Source: Rhodobacteraceae bacterium UBA6213 (GTDB lineage Bacteria > Pseudomonadota > Alphaproteobacteria > Rhodobacterales > Rhodobacteraceae). Taken from it: a stretch of DNA of 64,000 nt. Made by a program: the position numbers and the translations under genes. Of this stretch, positions 1 to 8,265 are shown piece after piece (positions within the stretch are counted from its first letter, which is position 1; every line of letters starts with the position of its first letter). The notes below the pieces were generated by a model, which was not told where the DNA came from, did not search any database, and saw nothing but the letters and a program-made list of their open reading frames with translations. The stretch is from NCBI GenBank assembly GCA_002421605.1, contig DISJ01000009.1, forward strand, positions 253,717 to 317,716. Reading direction: 5' to 3'.

Positions 1-183
1 GTCACCAAGCCCGTGCACCTCGAACGCCTCTTTCGGCATGGCGCGTTCGGGGTTGATATATTGGTGATAGTTGCGACCCGTCGGCAGGTCGTTGAACAGC
101 TCAATCGCGCCGATCTCGACAATGCGGTGCCCTTCAGAGGGTTCAAAGCCGGTGGTTTCGGTATCAAGAACGATCGCGCGCAT
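1..183 (-). CDS. dnaQ: DNA polymerase III epsilon subunit, 5' part (gene runs off the window)
   Basis: Only the first 61 codons lie in the window; the gene continues beyond base 1. The protein begins MRAIVLDTETTGFEP, the Exo I motif (DTE, residues 7-9) of DEDDh 3'-5' exonucleases, followed by the HRIVEIGAIE stretch typical of proteobacterial DnaQ. The product proofreads for the replicative polymerase. Its ATG (181-183) overlaps the coaE stop as ATGA, so it is the last visible gene of a maf-aroE-coaE-dnaQ operon reading away from the candidate origin. The family call is secure; the C-terminal alpha-binding region cannot be seen. Confidence 0.9.
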   Translation of the reverse strand, partial: MRAIVLDTETTGFEPSEGHRIVEIGAIELFNDLPTGRNYHQYINPERAMPKEAFEVHGLGD

Positions 184-773
184 CAGTGCCTCGTAAGTTT
201 GGCAAACAAATCTTGCACGGCGGCGCGGGTTTGCTCAAGGTTGACGGTTTCGACCACATAGGTCGCGCGGGCGCGTTTTTCAGCGTCGGGCATCTGGCGG
301 GCAAGGATCAGGGCAAGTTGCGCCTCGCTCATGTCCTGGCGCGCAAGGACGCGGGCACGTTGAACCTCCGCCGGGGCGGTGACAACCAGTGTTGCATCGC
401 AAAGCGCATCAGCGCCGGTTTCGAACAAAAGCGGGATGTCGAGCAGGATCAGAGGTGCCGTAGCATGCGCGGTGATGAAAGCCGCGCGATCTGCAGCGAC
501 AAGCGGGTGAACGATCGATTCCAGCTGGGTTAGAGCCTGATTATCGGTCTCTAGCAGGTGTTTTAGCGCAGCGCGATCTACCGCGCCGCGCTGCACGGCG
601 GCAGGAAAGGCTGCGGCAATGGGGGCAACCGCGCCTCCATTCGGAGCGTAGAGCTGGTGTACCGTCGCATCGGCGTCCCAAACCGGCACATCGAGATCTG
701 CAAACATGGCAGCCGTGGTTGATTTACCCATGCCGATCGAGCCGGTAAGCCCCAGAAGAAAGGGGCGCGTCAT
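183..773 (-). CDS. coaE: Dephospho-CoA kinase
   Basis: Catalyses the last step of coenzyme A synthesis, ATP-dependent phosphorylation of the 3'-OH of dephospho-CoA, in the cytoplasm. The 196-residue protein has the P-loop GSIGMGKST at residues 11-19 directly after a short beta strand, and the conserved WDAD motif near residue 32 that binds substrate. Length matches the family. The stop overlaps the dnaQ start (ATGA), and the start overlaps the aroE stop by 4 bases, so translation is probably coupled along the operon. No unusual residues were noticed. Confidence 0.95.
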   Translation of the reverse strand: MTRPFLLGLTGSIGMGKSTTAAMFADLDVPVWDADATVHQLYAPNGGAVAPIAAAFPAAVQRGAVDRAALKHLLETDNQALTQLESIVHPLVAADRAAFITAHATAPLILLDIPLLFETGADALCDATLVVTAPAEVQRARVLARQDMSEAQLALILARQMPDAEKRARATYVVETVNLEQTRAAVQDLFAKLTRH

Positions 774-1609
774 AGGCCCAGAACCGCGGCGCGGGTAGCC
801 TCATCAACCACCGGGCGCTGGCCGAACCAACGCTCGAAACCGGGTACAGCCTGATGGATAAGCATACCAAGACCATCGACAACGGTGCAGCCCACAGCCT
901 CTGCCTCGGCTAGAAAGCGGGTCTTGAGCGGGGTGTAGACAAGGTCAACAACGGTAGCGCGCGAAGAAAGCGCATCGAGCGATACCATGAGGTCGGGCTG
1001 GCCGACCATGCCAAGCGCTGAGGTATTAACCACCGTCAGCGCGCCATCAAGCATGTTGCCCGCCTGCACCCAGTCGTAAATGGCGATACGCGGACCAAAC
1101 TCGGCGCGCAGCGTATCGGCGCGCGCACGCGTGCGGTTGGAAACGCGGATTTCGGGTGCGCCAGCCTCTAGCAGCGAGGTGATGACCGCGCGCGCGGCAC
1201 CGCCTGCACCAAAAACCGCCGCCGGAGCGGTGGTAGCGACCCATTCCGGCGCGTATTGCTGAAGGTTGGCGATGAAGCCGTAACCATCGGTATTGTCTGC
1301 ATGAATCTTGCCGTCTGCGCGAAAAACAAGTGTATTCGCTGCACCGATCATGGCCGCGCGTTCGCTTACAACATCCGCCAGCGCCAGCACCGAAACCTTG
1401 TGCGGAATCGTGACGTTGCAGCCCACAAAACCCGCGCGCGGCAGTGCCGACAAGACCCATTGCAGATCTTGGGTAGCGATATCCATGGGGATGTAGTGGC
1501 CCTTGATGCCGTAGGTCTTGAGCCAGTGGCCGTGCAAAAGCGGCGAGCGTGAATGCGCGATGGGCGAGCCGATGACGCCGGCAAGCGGGATGCGGGGGTG
1601 ATTGGACAT
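770..1609 (-). CDS. aroE: Shikimate dehydrogenase (NADP+)
   Basis: Reduces 3-dehydroshikimate to shikimate in chorismate synthesis. From the chosen ATG the protein is 279 residues and starts MSNHPRIPLAGVIGSPIAHS. The substrate-binding SRSP (20-23) and NVTIPHK with catalytic Lys71 are present, and a GAGGAAR dinucleotide-binding loop follows near residue 140. An in-frame upstream start exists at 1639, but the ATG at 1609 gives the canonical N-terminus and forms an ATGA overlap with the maf stop, so it is preferred. aroC, another gene of this pathway, is in the window at 38.5 kb but is not linked to it. Confidence 0.95.
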   Translation of the reverse strand: MSNHPRIPLAGVIGSPIAHSRSPLLHGHWLKTYGIKGHYIPMDIATQDLQWVLSALPRAGFVGCNVTIPHKVSVLALADVVSERAAMIGAANTLVFRADGKIHADNTDGYGFIANLQQYAPEWVATTAPAAVFGAGGAARAVITSLLEAGAPEIRVSNRTRARADTLRAEFGPRIAIYDWVQAGNMLDGALTVVNTSALGMVGQPDLMVSLDALSSRATVVDLVYTPLKTRFLAEAEAVGCTVVDGLGMLIHQAVPGFERWFGQRPVVDEATRAAVLGL

Positions 1610-2205
1610 CAAGCGAACTCTCCTCGGGCGCGCAGCCAAGTCAGAAACTCGATAAGCGGCAAGCCAAGGACAGTAAAGTAATCGCCTTCGACCGCAGAAA
1701 ATAACCGTACCCCGTGTTCTTCAAGCTTGTAGCACCCAACGACGTGACGGATCGATTCCCAATGGTCGGCCACGTAGCGTTCAATTTCGGGCAACGAGAG
1801 CGGGTGCATGGTCAGGCGAACCTGCCCGACATGGCGCCAGAGCGGGGCGCCGCCCTGATATACCACCAGCGCAGAAATCAGCCGATGGGTGCGGGCGCAA
1901 AGCGCGGTAAGCTGGGCGATAGCGTCGGCCCGATCTACGGGCTTGGAAAGCACCTTGCCAGCCAGATCGAGCACCTGATCGGCGCCGAGTACCAGTGCGT
2001 TGGGAAAACGCTCGGAAACGCGGCGCGCTTTTGCCTCGGCAAGTGCGTCGGCCAGATCGCGAGGGGTGGCGCCATCGGCTTCGAGCGCGGCGCGAATTGC
2101 AGCCTCGTCGACGCGAGCTGGGACAATTTCGTGCGCCAGTCCGGCGCGGCGCAAAAGCTCTGCGCGGATCGTCGAGGTCGAGGCTAAGATGAGGCGGCTC
2201 TGCAT
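1609..2205 (-). CDS. maf: Maf family nucleoside triphosphate pyrophosphatase
   Basis: The 198-residue protein opens with SRLILASTSTIRAELLRR, the Maf signature in which a polar/basic loop binds the nucleotide phosphates, and carries RVDE (about 32-35) and the LGADQVL segment around residues 73-79. Maf proteins hydrolyse non-canonical or methylated nucleoside triphosphates to monophosphates and have been linked to septum control. It is the first gene of the leftward operon maf-aroE-coaE-dnaQ, and its start codon borders the candidate origin region, with a perfect DnaA box only 6 bp upstream. Which Maf substrate subclass it belongs to is not determined. Confidence 0.9.
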   Translation of the reverse strand: MQSRLILASTSTIRAELLRRAGLAHEIVPARVDEAAIRAALEADGATPRDLADALAEAKARRVSERFPNALVLGADQVLDLAGKVLSKPVDRADAIAQLTALCARTHRLISALVVYQGGAPLWRHVGQVRLTMHPLSLPEIERYVADHWESIRHVVGCYKLEEHGVRLFSAVEGDYFTVLGLPLIEFLTWLRARGEFA

Positions 2206-2210
2206 GGCTC

Positions 2211-2219
2211 TGTGGATAA
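2211..2219 (-). promoter_or_regulatory. DnaA box (perfect consensus)
   Basis: TGTGGATAA is the exact reverse complement of the consensus TTATCCACA. It sits just upstream of the maf start codon, so DnaA could affect maf transcription as well as replication. Confidence 0.6.
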
Positions 2220-2432
2220 CAGTCGCTGGCAGCGGGGGGCAAGCGATGCTATGCGGAGCGCGACGCGGTTCAGGCCAAAGCGGGCAAGTTTCAGGGCCAG
2301 TTTTCCCGCTGTGCAGGGCAGTTCAGGGATGCTGTGCGAAATGGGCGCAGATGGCGCGCGACGGGCGACGTAGCGGCGGGCAAGCGTTATGCAAGTAACT
2401 GTTTTAAAATGTTAAATAGCGAACTCTGGAAG

Positions 2433-2441
2433 TTATCCACA
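2433..2441 (+). promoter_or_regulatory. DnaA box (perfect consensus)
   Basis: TTATCCACA matches the DnaA consensus exactly. It lies 17 bp after the AT-rich tract TTTTAAAATGTTAAATAG (2402-2419), a box-plus-unwinding-element arrangement. Confidence 0.6.
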
Positions 2442-2576
2442 CAGTCGTCAACAGGCGGCATAGCGTTGAAAACTCCGTGGATGAAGCGTGTTATCCTGTT
2501 TTGCACCTTGCCAACTAGAACATCATCCTTTCAATTTCTCTTCTTAATTTGAAAAAGACTGAGTGGGGCACTGAAC

Positions 2577-3044
2577 ATGATCTACGAATTTCTGGCGAAC
2601 AGTTACCTCTGGATGAAAGCATTGCATGTGATGTCGGTGCTGGCGTGGATGGCAGGGCTGTTTTATCTGCCGAGACTTTTTGTCTATCATGTAGAAGGGC
2701 TTGCGAAAGCTGGGGTAGAGCGTGGTTCGGATATGGACCTGCTGTTTCGTCATCAAGAGCGCCTGCTTTTGAACGCGATTATGGTGCCGGCTATGTATTC
2801 GAGCTGGATTTTCGGACTGGCGCTGGTTTTCACGCCGGGCATCGTCGGGTGGACGGTGGTGTGGCCGTGGGCCAAGGGTGCTGCGGTATTGGCCATGACG
2901 GCGTATCATTATTGGCTGGGTTATCAACGTGTAGCTTTGGCGGAGGGGCGCAACCGTTTGACCGGGCGGCAGTATCGCTTTGCCAATGAGGTACCGACGG
3001 TGCTGATGATCGTGATCGTGCTGGCTGTGATCTTGAAGTTCTGA
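2577..3044 (+). CDS. hemJ: Protoporphyrinogen IX oxidase HemJ
   Basis: The 155-residue integral membrane protein matches HemJ (formerly UPF0093/CHP00701), which oxidises protoporphyrinogen IX to protoporphyrin IX in bacteria lacking HemG and HemY-type oxidases. Four hydrophobic segments are visible, roughly residues 8-32, 64-86, 96-116 and 138-154. His17 in the first segment matches the conserved haem-ligand position, and the WPWAKGAA segment carries the conserved lysine. It is the first rightward gene from the candidate origin, just before rho, a common position in Rhodobacterales. Note that the gene called hemY at 28 kb is not an oxidase. Confidence 0.93.
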   Translation: MIYEFLANSYLWMKALHVMSVLAWMAGLFYLPRLFVYHVEGLAKAGVERGSDMDLLFRHQERLLLNAIMVPAMYSSWIFGLALVFTPGIVGWTVVWPWAKGAAVLAMTAYHYWLGYQRVALAEGRNRLTGRQYRFANEVPTVLMIVIVLAVILKF

Positions 3045-3051
3045 GCGCGCG

Positions 3052-3080
3052 TTGACTTTTTCGGCCTGCGGGATTAGGTC
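3052..3080 (+). promoter_or_regulatory. Candidate sigma-70-type promoter for rho
   Basis: TTGACT (3052-3057), a 17-bp spacer and TAGGTC (3075-3080) lie between hemJ and rho. The -35 element is good and the -10 weak. The 125-bp leader that follows is GC-rich and could fold, which would fit the autoregulation known for rho genes. Confidence 0.4.
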
Positions 3081-3169
3081 GGGCTAGCCTGGCCGTCCGG
3101 CCGCAAAGGCGAAGCCCGAAAACCTGTGACCGCTGCGCCTTTATGGCGCCAGAACCCGTTGGATGTGCC

Positions 3170-4441
3170 ATGAGCGAAGAGCGCCTGAACCTTGCCGATC
3201 TCAAGGCAAAAACACCTGCCGATCTTTTGGCAATGGCCGAAGAGTGGGAGATCGAGAACGCCTCGACTATGCGCAAGGGCGAGATGATGTTCTCGCTTCT
3301 CAAAGAACATGCCGAGGATGGAATCGACATTGGCGGTGACGGTGTTCTTGAGGTTGTGCAGGATGGATTTGGGTTTTTGCGCAGCCCTTCTGCCAACTAT
3401 CTGCCGGGCCCGGACGACATTTACGTCAGCCCCGAGATGATTCGGCAATATTCGCTGCGCACCGGCGACACGGTCGAAGGCGTGATGCGGGCGCCGGGCG
3501 AAAACGAACACTATTTTGCGCTGAGCACGGTTGAGCAGATCAACTTTCAAGACCCCGACCGAGCGCGCCACAAGGTTGCGTTTGAAAACCTGACGCCGCT
3601 TTACCCGACTGAGCGGCTGAAAATGGAAGTTGAAGACCCAACGATCAAGGACCGATCGGCGCGGATCATTGATCTTGTTGCGCCAATCGGCAAAGGCCAG
3701 CGTGGGTTGATCGTGGCACCGCCGCGGACGGGCAAGACGGTGCTGCTGCAAAACATCGCCAATTCGATCGAGAAAAACCATCCCGAGGTTTATCTGATCG
3801 TACTGCTGATCGACGAGCGACCAGAGGAAGTGACCGATATGCAGCGAAGCGTGAAGGGCGAAGTAATCAGTTCCACCTTCGACGAACCCGCAACGCGGCA
3901 CGTGGCAGTGGCCGAAATGGTGATCGAAAAGGCCAAGCGGCTGGTTGAGCACAAGCGCGACGTGGTGATCTTGCTTGATTCGATCACGCGGCTTGGGCGT
4001 GCCTTCAACACGGTTGTTCCCTCAAGCGGCAAGGTGCTGACAGGCGGCGTGGATGCCAATGCGCTGCAGCGGCCGAAACGGTTCTTTGGTGCGGCGCGGA
4101 ATATCGAGGAAGGCGGTAGCCTGACGATTATCGCAACCGCGCTGATTGATACTGGTAGCCGCATGGACGAGGTGATCTTCGAGGAATTCAAGGGCACCGG
4201 CAACAGCGAGATCGTGCTCGACCGCAAGGTCGCCGACAAGCGGGTGTTCCCGGCGATGGACATTCTCAAATCTGGCACGCGCAAGGAAGAGTTGCTTTCG
4301 GATGCGAAGGATCTGCAGAAAACCTATCTTTTGCGGCGCATTCTGAACCCGATGGGAACCACAGACGCAATCGAGTTCCTGATTTCGAAGCTGAAGCAAA
4401 CCAAGACGAACAGCGAGTTTTTCGATTCGATGAACGCCTAA
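3170..4441 (+). CDS. rho: Transcription termination factor Rho
   Basis: Hexameric RNA helicase that terminates transcription at rut sites. The 423-residue protein has an N-terminal Rho_N helical domain (about 3-45), a cold-shock-like RNA-binding domain with DGFGFLRSP near residues 65-73, Walker A APPRTGKT at 183-190, and a LLIDERPEEVTDM segment. The ATG at 3170 gives the usual MSEERLNLADLK start; an in-frame start at 3143 would add nine atypical residues. It lies in the hemJ-rho-mnmE order conserved around alphaproteobacterial origins. No unusual insertion domain is present. Confidence 0.97.
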   Translation: MSEERLNLADLKAKTPADLLAMAEEWEIENASTMRKGEMMFSLLKEHAEDGIDIGGDGVLEVVQDGFGFLRSPSANYLPGPDDIYVSPEMIRQYSLRTGDTVEGVMRAPGENEHYFALSTVEQINFQDPDRARHKVAFENLTPLYPTERLKMEVEDPTIKDRSARIIDLVAPIGKGQRGLIVAPPRTGKTVLLQNIANSIEKNHPEVYLIVLLIDERPEEVTDMQRSVKGEVISSTFDEPATRHVAVAEMVIEKAKRLVEHKRDVVILLDSITRLGRAFNTVVPSSGKVLTGGVDANALQRPKRFFGAARNIEEGGSLTIIATALIDTGSRMDEVIFEEFKGTGNSEIVLDRKVADKRVFPAMDILKSGTRKEELLSDAKDLQKTYLLRRILNPMGTTDAIEFLISKLKQTKTNSEFFDSMNA

Positions 4442-4471
4442 TCAGTGCTGCGGCGACTGGGGGTTTGAGCG

Positions 4472-5755
4472 ATGGATACGATTTTCGCGCAGGCGAGCGC
4501 CCGCGGCAAAGCAGGCGTGGCGGTTATTCGTATTTCGGGGGCTCAGGCTTGGGCTGCCGCGCGCGCTCTTGCGGGGGATCTGCCAGCGGCGCGAACCGCA
4601 GGCCTGAGAGTGCTGCGAGCCGAGGGGGAGCCGCTAGATACCGCGCTGGTGTTGTGTTTTGAGGTTGGTGCGAGTTTTACCGGCGAAGAAATCGCAGAAC
4701 TGCATTTGCATGGCTCGGCTGCGACGGTTGGCGCGGTTTTGCGTGTGTTGGGCGAGATGTCGGGCCTGCGACTTGCCGAACCGGGCGAGTTTACACGCCG
4801 CGCGCTAGAGAATGGGCGCTTGGATTTGGCGCAAGTTGAGGCGCTTGGCGATCTCATTGATTCTGAGACTGAGGCGCAACGGCGGCAAGCTCTGCGGGTT
4901 TTGTCTGGTGCGATTGGTAAGCTGGTTGATGGATGGCGCGCGGATCTTCGTCGTGCAGCGGCGCTTGTGGCAGCGTCGATAGATTTTGCCGACGAAGATG
5001 TTCCGCAAGAGGTGGTGGCGGAAGCAGCGGTTCTGATCGGGCGAGTGAGTGGCAGTATTGCGCGGGAGTTGACCGGGTCGGGTGCTGCGGAGCGTATTCG
5101 CGATGGTTTCGAGGTGGCCATTGTCGGCCGACCGAATGCAGGAAAATCTACTCTTCTCAATGCTTTGGCTGGTAGGGAGGCGGCGATAACCTCGGCGCAA
5201 GCGGGCACAACGCGCGACGTGATCGAGGTGCGCATGGATCTGGGTGGGTTGCCGGTAACGCTACTTGACACTGCGGGTCTGCGTGCGGCTGGGGACGAGG
5301 TCGAGGCGATCGGCATTTCGCGTGCGCTGGAGCGGGCGCGGGCGGCTGATTTGCGGGTGTTTTTGCTTGACGGCGGCGAAGTTCCGCTGATTGCACCCGA
5401 ACCCGGCGACCTGATCGTTCAGGGTAAGGCGGACCTTGGCGCAGGGTTTGGCTTGGCGGTTTCGGGCCTGACGGGGCAAGGCGTCGATGCGTTGATTGGT
5501 TCAATTTCAACGGTGCTTTCCGAGCGTGCGGGATCGGCGGGCGTCATGACGCGCGAGCGGCATCGGGTGGCAATGCGGCGGGCGATTGAGGCGCTTGAAC
5601 TGGCCATAGTCGAACTCGGTTTTTGGCCAGAGCGGGCCGAGATTGCTGCAGATGGTATTGATCGCGGGATTCGGGCACTTGAATCACTTGTCGGGCGGAT
5701 TGATGTTGAGCATTTGCTGGATGATATCTTTGCCAGTTTTTGTATCGGCAAGTAG
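4472..5755 (+). CDS. mnmE: tRNA uridine-5-carboxymethylaminomethyl modification GTPase MnmE
   Basis: With MnmG it installs the cmnm5 group on the wobble uridine of several tRNAs. The 427-residue protein shows the formyl-tetrahydrofolate-binding N-terminal domain, the LAEPGEFTRRA segment (101-111), a G domain with P-loop GRPNAGKS at 219-226 and the DTAG switch, and the terminal FCIGK whose Cys is essential. The P-loop has Ala where many homologues have Val, a conservative change. The gene is followed 12 bp later by mnmG, its functional partner, and a parS-like site overlaps the junction. Confidence 0.96.
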   Translation: MDTIFAQASARGKAGVAVIRISGAQAWAAARALAGDLPAARTAGLRVLRAEGEPLDTALVLCFEVGASFTGEEIAELHLHGSAATVGAVLRVLGEMSGLRLAEPGEFTRRALENGRLDLAQVEALGDLIDSETEAQRRQALRVLSGAIGKLVDGWRADLRRAAALVAASIDFADEDVPQEVVAEAAVLIGRVSGSIARELTGSGAAERIRDGFEVAIVGRPNAGKSTLLNALAGREAAITSAQAGTTRDVIEVRMDLGGLPVTLLDTAGLRAAGDEVEAIGISRALERARAADLRVFLLDGGEVPLIAPEPGDLIVQGKADLGAGFGLAVSGLTGQGVDALIGSISTVLSERAGSAGVMTRERHRVAMRRAIEALELAIVELGFWPERAEIAADGIDRGIRALESLVGRIDVEHLLDDIFASFCIGK

Positions 5756-5759
5756 GGAG

Positions 5760-5775
5760 CGTTCCACGTGAAACA
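5760..5775. promoter_or_regulatory. parS centromere site 1
   Basis: CGTTCCACGTGAAACA matches 15 of 16 bases of the ParB target TGTTNCACGTGAAACA, the only mismatch being the first base. It spans the GTG start codon of mnmG, so ParB loading would cover the translation start of that gene. The cognate parAB genes begin 2.5 kb downstream. Confidence 0.85.
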
Positions 5776-7630
5776 TTTTGACGTGATCGTGGTAGGTGGG
5801 GGCCACGCCGGCGCGGAAGCGGCGCATGCCGCGGCGCGGATGGGCGCTGCGACCGCTTTGGTTACGCAGCGACGCGATACGATTGGTGCAATGTCCTGCA
5901 ACCCCGCGATTGGTGGGCTTGGCAAGGGCCACCTCGTGCGCGAGATTGACGCGATGGACGGTGTGATGGGGCGCGCGGCCGATAGGGCAGGAATCCAGTT
6001 CCGCCTTCTTAATCGGCGCAAGGGTCCGGCGGTGCAGGGCCCCAGATTGCAGGCGGACCGCAAGCTTTACAGCGCAGCGATGCAGGAAATGACCGCGCAG
6101 CAGCCGGGTCTAGAGGTTATTGAGGCAGAAGTGGCAGACTTCTTGATGAAGTCTGGGCGCGTGTGCGGTGTGGTGCTGCGCGACGGTGCCGAGATTCTGG
6201 CTGGTGCGGTGGTACTGACGTCTGGAACGTTCTTGCGCGGAGTCATTCACATTGGTGACCAGAAGCAAGAAGGCGGCCGCGTTGGCGACGCCCCCTCGAA
6301 TGCACTAGCGGAGAGGATGCGCGTACTCGGGTTGCCGCTTGGTAGATTGAAAACGGGCACGCCGCCCCGGCTAGACGGGCGCAGCATCGATTGGTCTGTA
6401 CTCGAACAGCAACCAGGCGATGCCGAACCAGTGATGATGTCTTTTTTGAACAAGGCGCCGTTCGTGCGACAGGTTGCTTGTGGCATCACACACACCAACA
6501 TGCGTACGCATGATATCATTCGCGCAAACCTCGCGCGCTCTGCAATGTATGGCGGGCATATCGATGGGGTGGGGCCGCGCTATTGCCCCTCCATCGAAGA
6601 CAAGGTAGTCAGGTTCGCGGAAAAGGAGTCGCACCAGATTTTTCTCGAGCCAGAGGGTTTGGACGATCACACCATTTACCCAAACGGTGTTTCGACGTCG
6701 CTGCCGCTTGAGGTGCAGGAAGCCTATATCCGCTCGATCCGTGGGCTTGAAAATTGCAAGATTCTGCAGGCCGGTTATGCGATCGAATACGATTTTGTCG
6801 ATCCGCGCGCCCTTAACCCAACGCTGGAGTTGAAAGACTTACCCGGGCTTTTCCTTGCCGGGCAGATCAATGGAACAACCGGATATGAAGAGGCCGCAGC
6901 GCAAGGCCTGGTTGCAGGGCTTAATGCGGCACTTGGAGCGCGCGGCCGCGAAGCAGCGCGATTCAGCCGAGCAGAAAGCTACATCGGCGTTATGATCGAC
7001 GATCTTGTAACGCGTGGTGTCAGTGAGCCCTACCGAATGTTCACGTCGCGCGCAGAGTTCCGCCTCTCGCTTCGCGCTGATAATGCGGATCAGCGCTTGA
7101 CCGGGCTTGGTATTAAACTCGGCTGCGTCGGTGCAGCGCGCGCACAAGTCTTTGAGGCCAAGACCGAGGCGCTTCAGAAGGGAAGAATTGCGCTGCAATC
7201 CACCAGTTTCTCACCCTCCGAAGCGCTCAGCCACGGGATTCGGGTCAACCAGGACGGCCAGCGGCGAAGCGCCTACGTCTTGCTGTCGATGAACGACGTA
7301 GCGTTTGAAGATCTTGCTGCTGCGGAGCCGAAACTTGCCACAATCGAACCAGAAATCGCCGAACAACTCGCTCGCGAGGCAGTTTATGCGAACTATATTG
7401 GCCGGCAAAGCGCTGAAATTGAGGCAATTCAACGCGATGAGGCTTGGGAAATACCGATTAGCTTTGCCTATGAATCCCTTTCAGGGCTTTCTTCCGAACT
7501 TAAGGGAAAGCTTGCGCGCGCGCGCCCGGCGTCTCTGGCGCAGGCGGCGCGAATTGATGGCATCACACCTGCCGCGCTGGGTCTGATACTGGCACGATTG
7601 CGCCAGCAAAAGCGGAGCCGCAGCGCATGA
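5768..7630 (+). CDS. mnmG: tRNA uridine-5-carboxymethylaminomethyl modification FAD enzyme MnmG
   Basis: FAD- and NADH-dependent partner of MnmE in wobble-uridine modification. The 620-residue protein opens with a Rossmann motif VVGGGHAGAEAAHAAARMG, continues with GAMSCNPAIGGLGKGHLVRE (GidA signature) and GPRYCPSIEDK near residue 272, and ends with the helical MnmE-binding region. The start is a GTG inside a parS site, with AGGGAG 8 bases upstream (5754-5759). The ATGA overlap with rsmG at 7627-7630 indicates coupled translation. Formerly gidA. Confidence 0.96.
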   Translation: MKHFDVIVVGGGHAGAEAAHAAARMGAATALVTQRRDTIGAMSCNPAIGGLGKGHLVREIDAMDGVMGRAADRAGIQFRLLNRRKGPAVQGPRLQADRKLYSAAMQEMTAQQPGLEVIEAEVADFLMKSGRVCGVVLRDGAEILAGAVVLTSGTFLRGVIHIGDQKQEGGRVGDAPSNALAERMRVLGLPLGRLKTGTPPRLDGRSIDWSVLEQQPGDAEPVMMSFLNKAPFVRQVACGITHTNMRTHDIIRANLARSAMYGGHIDGVGPRYCPSIEDKVVRFAEKESHQIFLEPEGLDDHTIYPNGVSTSLPLEVQEAYIRSIRGLENCKILQAGYAIEYDFVDPRALNPTLELKDLPGLFLAGQINGTTGYEEAAAQGLVAGLNAALGARGREAARFSRAESYIGVMIDDLVTRGVSEPYRMFTSRAEFRLSLRADNADQRLTGLGIKLGCVGAARAQVFEAKTEALQKGRIALQSTSFSPSEALSHGIRVNQDGQRRSAYVLLSMNDVAFEDLAAAEPKLATIEPEIAEQLAREAVYANYIGRQSAEIEAIQRDEAWEIPISFAYESLSGLSSELKGKLARARPASLAQAARIDGITPAALGLILARLRQQKRSRSA

Positions 7631-8265
7631 GCTCAAAGCTAGAGGAGGGTCGAGACGCGTTTGCGCAGGAGACGGGTGTTTCACGTGAAACGATGCAGCG
7701 GCTCGATCAATTCGCGCTTTTGCTGCGCAAATGGAACCCCGCGATCAACATCGTCTCGGGCTCTACGCTCGACGCTGTCTGGAGCCGCCACTTCAGCGAT
7801 TCGGCGCAGGTCTTCTTTCTCGCACGCGCCAAGGGCGGAGTTTGGGCGGATCTTGGCAGCGGAGGAGGCTTTCCTGGGCTTGTGGTAGCAATACTAGCCG
7901 GCGAACTGGCTCCTGATCTGGCGGTCACGCTTGTTGAATCGGATGCGCGCAAGGCGGCGTTTCTCGCAACTGTTACGCGCGAATGTGGGCTTCGCACGCA
8001 AATACTTACAGAACGTATTGAAGCCACCGAGTCGCTGGCCGCCCAATTCCTCAGCGCGCGCGCGCTCGCACCGCTTCAAAAACTCCTTGAGTACGCGGAA
8101 CGTCACCTGGCGTCGAATGGTACGGCCTTTTTCTTTAAAGGGGCCACCTGGCGTGATGAAATTGACGCGGCACGGCGCATTTGGCGCTTTGACCTCACCG
8201 CCCAGCCAAGTAAGACAGACCAGAATTCAGCAGTTCTGCAAGTGAGAGGAGTCTCCCGTGCCTAA
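7627..8265 (+). CDS. rsmG: 16S rRNA (guanine-527-N7) methyltransferase RsmG
   Basis: Methylates G527 in 16S rRNA using S-adenosylmethionine; loss gives low-level streptomycin resistance in several bacteria. The 212-residue protein carries the SAM-binding DLGSGGGFPGLVVAI at about 75-89 and VVESD-like VTLVESDARK following. The stretch GVSRET at residues 17-22 is encoded by a parS site, a double use of sequence typical of alphaproteobacterial rsmG genes. The gene overlaps mnmG by 4 bases and parA by 8 bases. Confidence 0.94.
   Translation: MSSKLEEGRDAFAQETGVSRETMQRLDQFALLLRKWNPAINIVSGSTLDAVWSRHFSDSAQVFFLARAKGGVWADLGSGGGFPGLVVAILAGELAPDLAVTLVESDARKAAFLATVTRECGLRTQILTERIEATESLAAQFLSARALAPLQKLLEYAERHLASNGTAFFFKGATWRDEIDAARRIWRFDLTAQPSKTDQNSAVLQVRGVSRA
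7677..7692. promoter_or_regulatory. parS centromere site 2, inside rsmG
   Basis: TGTTTCACGTGAAACG matches 15 of 16 bases of the consensus TGTTTCACGTGAAACA, differing only at the last base. It lies within the rsmG coding sequence, 0.6 kb upstream of parA and 1.9 kb from site 1. Together they give a two-site ParB loading zone beside parAB. Confidence 0.9.

Larger units (their letters stand above)
2206..2576. other. Candidate chromosomal replication origin (oriC) between maf and hemJ
   Basis: No gene is seen in this 371-bp spacer. It separates a leftward operon from a rightward one, so both sides would be transcribed away from it. It holds two perfect 9-mer DnaA boxes, at 2211-2219 (TGTGGATAA) and 2433-2441 (TTATCCACA), plus degenerate ones at 2476-2484 and 2491-2499. 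AT-rich tracts lie at 2395-2420 and 2525-2556 and could unwind. The parAB locus and two parS sites lie 3-8 kb away, as expected near an alphaproteobacterial origin. The origin call is inference; the region must also contain promoters for maf and hemJ. Confidence 0.55.

Noticed and set aside
2404..2415. TTAA-N4-TTAA as a CtrA binding site in the origin region
   Set aside because: CtrA sites have seven bases between the TTAA halves; here there are four.
2476..2499. Further DnaA boxes at 2476 and 2491
   Set aside because: They match only the core (TTATCC or GTGGAT) with two or more mismatches, so they are mentioned but not annotated.
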